64,000 bases of DNA from Rhodamnia argentea. Its lineage: Eukaryota > Streptophyta > Magnoliopsida > Myrtales > Myrtaceae. The number at the start of each line of letters is the position of its first letter. Positions within the stretch are counted from its first letter, which is position 1. The stretch lies in NCBI RefSeq assembly GCF_020921035.1, contig NC_063157.1, forward strand, positions 23,205,015 through 23,269,014, written 5' to 3'. The notes beneath the pieces were generated by a model that saw only the letters and a program-made list of their open reading frames with translations, did no database searches and had not been told where the DNA came from. Positions 58,246 to 64,000 of this stretch are shown one piece after another. The translations under genes were made by a program, and so were the position numbers.

Positions 58246-59889
58246 ATGCCTAAAAACCAAGGGTCAAAGTCCGGAACCTCCGAGGATTCGGACAATTTTT
58301 CCAATAATCAAGGGTTGGGCAATCCACCCTTGGACCCTCAATCAACTCTGATAAATGATACCCAGACCACTCGAGAAGGCCATGAAGAGCTTTTGAAGCC
58401 AACGCAGCACAACAGTGGGCCCATTCAGCCCCACACGTAACAATTTTTTGGAGGGCCATATGTTCAATGGATCCCTGTTCCTGTCTGACCTCCCCAGAGC
58501 AGTATGGGCCCTACGGAGAGGACCCACCCCGGGAGTAGTGGACCAGGAGGAGGCCCTACAATTTTTCCGGAAGGCAATCCATGGCCCGGCTCTGGATGGA
58601 CCTACCCAAGTCAGTATCAAGCGCCTGGACCTAGTTGGGCATACTCGGGTCCGAACATTTCGAGTCCGACGGGTCCGACGGTTTTTCCTTACCCCGGTTT
58701 CGGACCCGGATTTTTTTCCTTTGCGGGAACCTCCGACGGTCGACCGGAGCCAGGGGATCCCCTATACACGACTGCCGCCGACGGACCCGAGCTTCGCCTA
58801 ATCTCTACACAACTCTTATGGCCGGAAAACTACTCCGTCTGGTCCCGAGAGCTCCGACGGGCACTCACGACAAAGGACAAAGAAGGGTTTCTTGATGGTT
58901 CTATCCCTATTCCGGTCGATAAGCGGCTTGCACGTCACCGGAGGAAGTGCAACCAGCTCGTCCGAACATGGATTGGCAAATGCCTCACCCCAAAAGTTGC
59001 TGCCGAACTTCCTCCGACCGAAGACGCTAAAAAATTTTGGGAAAACATCCGGGAAATGTACGGGAAGCTCGATAGGGCTAAGATTTTCTCAATAACCCAA
59101 GCCCTATCGGAGCTCGGGCAAGGCAATTCCTCAATTTCAACAATTTTCAATCGGCTCTCCGCGCTATGGAACAGATTTGAGGAAGATTCGGAAAAGCTTT
59201 GAGGATCGGAGGAAACCCTAACTCGGTATCACGCGATTAGGGAAAGGGAGAAGGCAACAAGGTTTCTATTGATACCGAACGAGAGTTATCTACCTTTTCG
59301 TAGCCAAATCCTTGCTATGGAACCAATTCCATCGCTCGGCCGGATTTACCAGCTTGCGGTGTGAGAGGAGTCGCAGCGTCCGGCCTCATCGGAGTATGTC
59401 AAGGTAGTAGATTGGGTCTTCCTCGTGGCTAAGGTGACATCGGACCAACGCCCGCTTGTGGCAAAGTCCGGCTATGGCACCTATGGAGGCTCGGGAGGAG
59501 AGAGCTCACGGCGCCTAGGGCTACTGGAGGAGGAAGAAGACGTTGCTCTCTTGTCAAGGGATGGTCGAGATTTGTTCGGCCCATCCGAAGGCTCTAGACG
59601 TGTAAGACCATTACTCAATGCAAACGGTTCTGATTTGCTCATGGGATCAAATGGCGCATATTACCCTGTGACATCCGACGGTCGGGGATTTGTCCTCGCG
59701 GCGGGCGGATCAAACGGAGGACAACGCTCCACGGCTTGGAAAGGATCAAATGGCCAGAATTTTTCCAACAAATCACATGCTAATAAAGGGAAAGGTAAAT
59801 TTTGTGATTATTGCAAACGTCCTTACCATACCCGTGAAAATTGTTGGAAATTACATGGCAAACCAGTAGACAAGGAAAAAAAGGAGTGA
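58246..59889 (+). pseudogene. Copia gag with zinc knuckle, broken
   Basis: The first ATG after the primer site is at 58246, and that frame stops at 58440. The gag core continues in another frame from about 58504: 'LLWPENYSVWSRELRRALTT', 'RTWIGKCLTPKVAAELPPTE' and 'FNRLSALWNRFEEDSE' are typical of the Retrotran_gag/UBN2_3 type. TGA codons cut it at 59200 and about 59362. A CCHC knuckle, 'CDYCKRPYHTRENC', lies at about 59806-59847. The N-terminal Pro/Gly-rich part is unusually long. Not functional. Confidence 0.82.
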
Positions 59890-60537
59890 GACATTTCTAT
59901 TGATGCACATGCTAAGGCTGATCAGCCGATCAATAAGGATCACATTCAGCAGATTATGAGAGCCCTAAGTCGGATGGGAACACAAGATAAAGCTACTAGC
60001 TATGCAGGTACTTCTCACTACTTAAGCTCGGTTTCAAGCAAAGCATGGATCATTGATTTCGATGCTAGTGATCACATAGTCTACAATAAACATTTCCTCT
60101 CCGATATTCACAAATCCACTCATCATACATCCGTAAGTCTTCCTAATGGAGATAAAACTATTGTTACCAAAGTTGGGACCATTCAACTTAATCCCTCCAT
60201 CACTCTAAAAAATGTGTTACTCATTCCCGATTTTCAGTTTAACTTCATATCGGTTTCCAAACTCTATGAAGACAACTCTTGTCGAGTTATTTTCAACCAC
60301 GACATCTGCTTCTTGCAAGCCCTTTCGACCGTGAAACCGATGGGCTTGGGTAACAATCACGAGGGACTCTATTTTTGGGCTGCTTTTCCCACTGGTTTCG
60401 ATGTTTCACATTTTCCCTTCAATAAGGACATCTTATGTAATGCCGGTATTAATGAAAAAACCATTTTATCTCATCAACGTTTGGGTCACAGTGCTTCTTT
60501 TCCTTCACCCAAAGTGTTCTATTTGTCCTCTCGCTAA
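59890..60537 (+). pseudogene. Copia protease region, active site altered
   Basis: It continues the gag frame after a TGA. The protease motif normally reading IDSGAS is 'IIDFDASDH' (about 60050-60076), so the catalytic Ser-Gly neighbours are changed to Phe-Asp. The following 'LKNVLLIPDFQFNFISVSKL' is the standard end of the protease. It runs into the integrase zinc-binding start ('SHQRLGH') before the frameshift. Confidence 0.8.
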
Positions 60538-61633
60538 ACAATCGCGTTTATCCTTTCCACATAGTGCATCACGAGCGACTGCAGTTTTTTCTCTATTGCA
60601 TATGAACATTTGGGGACCATATCACACCCCACACCGTGATGGATCTCATTTTTTTCTCACAATCGTGGATGACCATACACGAGCAACTTGGGTTTTTCTG
60701 ATGCAATCCAAGGCCCAAGTCCTTTCCATTCTCCAAAATTTTCTCACCCTTATCAAAAATCAATTCCACAAATCCATACAGCGGGTACGTATCGATAATG
60801 CACGGGAATTTTTTAATCATGAATGTTCTTCTTTTTTCATCGCCAATGGCATCCTTCATGAAAGTTCCTGCACATACACTCCTCAACAGAACGGTGTTGT
60901 CGAAAGAAAACATCGGCACCTCCTTGAAGTTGCTCATGCACTTAAATATCAAGCCTCTATTCCGGAAATGTTCCGGGGAGACTGTGTGGTCACAGCGGCA
61001 TACTTGATCAATTGGATGCCATCTCGTGTTCTCAACGGACAAACCCCTTTCGAATTGCTTTTTGGAAAGAAACCAGATATTGGTCACCTTCGTGTATTTG
61101 GATGTCTCTGTTATGTATCTACTGTGGGGCCTCGGACTAAACTGGATCCTCGTGCCATTAAATGCGTCTTCATGGGATACCCTACTCTTCGGAAGGGATA
61201 TTTGGTATATGATACATCCACCACGAGGTTCTTTGTCAATCGAAATGTTATTTTCCATGAAGATGTTTTCCCTTTCCACGAAGAATTATCTTCTCATCAA
61301 CGGGTTGGTGCGACTACTGATCAACGACCATTTTTGGTTGAAGAAATGTTTTCATCACAACCACAAGTGATGATCCCTTACTCGACATCTCCTGTGGCAT
61401 CTCCGGCCATTGATTATGATGCAGCACCATCACCAGCCTCGGAAAATATGACTCCTCATGTTTTACACGATATTCCATCGCCATCTCCATCACCAACTTC
61501 TTTGGGTGATATAGCCTCGGAAACACTTGGGATTATTCCATTACCTCCACCACGACGTTCTCGTCGTACTACACGACCTCCCACGTGGATAGCAGATTAT
61601 ATTTGCCCTACCTTGGAGTCATCTGGTACATGA
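60505..61633 (+). pseudogene. Copia integrase, catalytic Asp lost
   Basis: From the frameshift, the frame reads 'CSICPLAKQSRLSFP' (zinc finger) and then the rve core. The first catalytic position is 'HMNIWGPY', where copia has HxDxWGP (Asp to Asn, about 60606). The second Asp is kept in 'VRIDNAREF' and the Glu in 'VVERKHRH'. After it come 'FGCLCYVSTV' and 'CVFMGYPTLRKGYLVYD', the usual C-terminal box, then a Ser/Pro-rich linker ending at a TGA. Confidence 0.85.
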
Positions 61634-61765
61634 TATCCTGTCTCTTCGTATGTAAGCTTTGCTCGTCTTTCATATGAACACATGTGCTGTATTAGTAGAA
61701 TATCTGAAGGATAGGAGCCACCCTCTTATCATGAAGCTGCTAATGACCCTCATTGGCAACAAGCA

Positions 61766-62056
61766 ATGGCCGATGAATTACAAGCCCTAATGGACAACAA
61801 AACTTGGGATGTTGTTCCTCTACCCCCTCATCGAAAATCCATTGGCTGTAAGTGGGTTTACAAAATCAAATATAGGGTGGATGGCTCCATTGAACGCTAT
61901 AAAGCACAACTAGTGGCCAAAGGATTTACACAACGAGAAGGTTTTGATTACACTGAAATGTTCTCTCCAGTAGCAAAGGAAGTCACCGTTCGTTCTTTCC
62001 TCTCTGTTGCAGCACTTCGAGATTGGCCCCTTCATCGGATGGATGTTCACAATGCT
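61766..62056 (+). pseudogene. Copia reverse transcriptase, N-terminal fragment
   Basis: 'MDNKTWDVVPLPPHRKSIGC', 'KWVYKIKYRVDGSIERYKAQ', 'LVAKGFTQREGFDYTEMFSP' and 'MDVHNA' form the start of the RVT_2 domain. The reading breaks right after DVHNA (normally followed by FLHGDL), well before the YVDD active site. Confidence 0.9.
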
Positions 62057-63820
62057 CGCTGCAAATCCCCATCAAAAGCGCTACACGACAAAATAAAAGG
62101 AGTTTGAAGTGGGCTGATCTACCATTGTTTGTGCGAAACTCCTTCGCTGTTTGTGAGCATCCCGAGCCGGCCGCGACGAGGTGAGTCCTAGTCCAAAGCC
62201 TTGCACGAGTGTGAGCTTCCAAGTTGTGCGTATCCCTCGAGCCCTTATCCGCGGATTGGCGACTTGGAGTTCAAATTGGCAACACAAGGGGCTGTTTCGC
62301 TGCTCTTTATGTCAAAAACAACATTGTTTGGAGGTGATTTTCGGGCAAATTCACAGCTTTGAAGTGCACATTTTTAGGCTCAATTCAAGTGCAGTATTTT
62401 CTGGGATCACTAGCGAGTGTTTGGCTCAAGTTTGCTTGGCGACCAAGTTTTTCTTCAAAATTCAAATTAGGTTATTCCTTATCTCTAGATATATTTTGAA
62501 TATTGCTTGATTGAATTGAATGTTCCAAAGATTATATGAATTTTGGATATACATGGTTGCCTAATTTGGAGGATTTTGAACTTGGAGTATATTTCATGAA
62601 TTTTGTGCAGACCCTTGATATGCTTTGGTGGATGATTTTTTTAGCATGTTTATTTTCGCATATTGTTTACCATTTACTTTATATTAGCCTTGTTATAAAG
62701 TTTGAACTTTAGTAAACAATATTGCTCATAACACATGCTCCCTAATTGTGCCTTGTCCCTCGAAAAACGTACATTAACGGCAACATATGACTTCGATCTT
62801 GAAGTACGATTGTGCCCGTACGTTTGAATTAGATATCAAATCCTCGATCTCGAGGAGCGGATTGCTAATTCCTAAAGAGAATTTCAAGGTTTGCCATTGC
62901 TAATTCCTAAAGAGAATTTCAAGGTTTGCCCTATGTATATAGGGACTACGGTAATTCCATAATATATTCACTTGCTAACCCTAATCTCGGGGGCTGTTGT
63001 GAATAAAAATCGAAATTTCGAATTTAAAGGTGTTTTATGGGCAATATTGTTTATTTTTGTTCAAATTTCATTGTTTCCATGGTTTAAATAATTTCCTAAA
63101 AAATCCCAAAAAAGATGTTACGTTTTCTTAAGCTAAATCATATTTCTCTTCACTTTTCGCATGAAAATAACGTCTAATAAAATTAGGACTTTGAAAAATC
63201 AATTTCTTAAATTAAATTAGATGTTACTTCACGTTAGGGTAGTTTTTACCTTTATTTTTTTTTATAAATCCGAAAATACACAAAAATATACCATGCACGT
63301 TGCATAGCATTATAGTTTAGTTTGCATTATTATATTTTCCTTGTCATGCATATTTGCCACGTCATTATGCCATATCTCGCATTTTTGCCATGTCATTACA
63401 TCTCACATGTCATATAAGTAGATTGCATTAGCATTGCATTTTTTTTTTTTTTGTAAGGATTGCATTAGCATTGCATTTAATAAAAGAAAACCCCAAAAAA
63501 TTAATTCAAATCATCAAACTAAGGATTTTTCATGAAAATCGGGTATCAAAAGGGCATTAATTGAAAAGTTAATGTAACGAAGTCCCCGAATCCATTTAAT
63601 CTCTGGTTCGTATGAAATAAAGTATTTTCTCTCGAATACTTTATTTAGGTTTCTAATCTACCTACCATAAAAGATTAGTGGCGGCTCCAATTTAAAAACT
63701 TGGCATGTAATTGAACCTAAGTTGCGATTCGGTAGGACTTGGGAGAGTCCGATTAGGTTAGTTAATCTAATTAATCTAATAATCTGTTAACCTGAAAAAA
63801 TCAATTTTTAGGTCGCGATA
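62057..63820 (+). mobile_element. LTR (5'-truncated) of a Ty3/gypsy Ogre/Tat-like element
   Basis: The last 300 bp match the end of the solo LTR at 34077-36549, including 'agtggcggctccaat' and 'aggtcgcgata'. A primer site follows 3 bases later, which sets the LTR end at 63820. The expected start TGTCGACATC is absent at the junction with copia, and 1.76 kb is shorter than the 2.47-kb solo LTR, so the left end was probably lost. Inside are a 36-bp tandem duplication (62862-62933) and a poly-A micro-insertion (63421-63478). Confidence 0.7.
63421..63478 (-). mobile_element. Poly-A micro-insertion with 21-bp target duplication
   Basis: Two copies of gattgcattagcattgcatt (63421-63440, 63458-63477; one further T shared) flank a T run plus gtaag. 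On the minus strand the insert is CTTAC followed by A, the same tail as at 32253-32278 (CTTACC plus A). Confidence 0.6.
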
Positions 63821-63823
63821 GCT

Positions 63824-63842
63824 TGGCGACTCTACTGGGGAC
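63824..63842 (+). other. Primer binding site, tRNA-Arg type
   Basis: TGGCGACTCTACTGGGGAC complements, with one mismatch, the 3' end of plant tRNA-Arg(ACG) as I recall it (TGGCGACTCCACTGGGGA). This primer is characteristic of Ogre/Tat-type elements. The element's internal region continues to the right edge. Confidence 0.75.
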
Positions 63843-64000
63843 GTAATTTTTTCGAAAAAATTCTGGTAGACTTATGCCTAAGTGATTTTCATGTTGATTC
63901 TCCTTGATTGATGATTTGGATTTGTAATTTTTTCGTTTTTTTTTTGTGTTAATTGTTATATTGATTTTCTGACTATCTGACCTTTGTTTTGGATGATTGA
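63843..64000 (+). mobile_element. Start of the internal region of the gypsy element
   Basis: AT-rich leader after the primer site, without coding. The element runs off the window. Confidence 0.6.

Larger units (their letters stand above)
57871..62056 (+). mobile_element. Truncated Ty1/copia element inserted in the spacer
   Basis: The 5' LTR and primer site are followed by gag, zinc knuckle, protease, integrase and the first part of reverse transcriptase, then an abrupt switch to another element at about 62056. The 3' half and 3' LTR are missing in this window. Three in-frame TGA codons (59200, about 59362, 59887) and a frameshift near 60510 show it is dead. Confidence 0.88.

Noticed and set aside
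60593-61279. 228-codon minus-strand frame
   Set aside because: Antisense shadow of the copia integrase.
1-64000. CRISPR arrays, rRNA genes, complete tRNA genes, telomere-type repeats
   Set aside because: None seen. Repeats here are dispersed or transposon-derived. The only tRNA-like pieces are primer sites and a T-arm-like hairpin.

Overview
This is nuclear DNA from a flowering plant, almost certainly a woody eudicot. The evidence is spliced genes with GT/AG introns, plant-specific families (a SIAMESE-related CDK inhibitor, a DUF674 fragment, plant-type S28 serine carboxypeptidases), Ty1/copia LTRs primed by initiator Met tRNA, TRIM elements, and abundant short dispersed repeats built around phrases such as 'tcctaaacc'. 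Those repeats, with GC-rich cores, resemble ones I associate with Myrtaceae (Eucalyptus and relatives), but that is a recollection I could not test.

Layout. 1-6.3 kb: one intronless gene, a histone H2B variant with a tail of about 210 residues (2218-3150, minus), between repeats and two stretches that look like organelle DNA. 6.3-10.1 kb: a minus-strand copia element with two 757-bp LTRs and a 5-bp target duplication, lacking reverse transcriptase. 10.4-17.1 kb: a DUF674 exon fragment, repeats and a SIAMESE-related gene (16657-17022, minus). 17-30.4 kb: gene-poor, full of MITE-like repeats and retroposon debris.

30.5-57.9 kb is the most informative part: a tandem array of S28 (lysosomal Pro-X carboxypeptidase-like) genes. 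Two near-identical type-1 genes, A (30641-33587) and D (52089-54961), each have nine exons that join without a break into 496 codons with Ser, Asp and His of the catalytic triad. Two type-2 copies, B (39224-41949) and C (46088-50908), are pseudogenes. A fifth, more divergent relic survives as part of one exon (43020-43135). Spacers between copies are duplicated too (36.55-39.2 kb matches 55.5-57.87 kb; 42.0-42.96 kb matches 50.9-51.92 kb), so the duplicated unit was 'type 1 + spacer + type 2 + tail'. Later events are datable against this: a solo LTR in unit A whose empty site survives in unit D, a poly-A micro-insertion in intron 4 of A, two TRIM elements in exons of C, and a solo LTR in an intron of C.

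57.9-64 kb: a plus-strand copia element landed in the duplicated spacer just where the next type-2 promoter should begin. It is broken inside its reverse transcriptase at about 62056, where the LTR of a large Ty3/gypsy (Ogre/Tat-like) element with a tRNA-Arg primer site takes over and runs off the window.

Intact genes here therefore number four: the H2B variant (chromatin), the SMR protein (cell-cycle arrest/endoreduplication) and two secreted or vacuolar peptidases. They show no obvious joint pathway. The rest is transposable elements, their scars and decayed gene copies.
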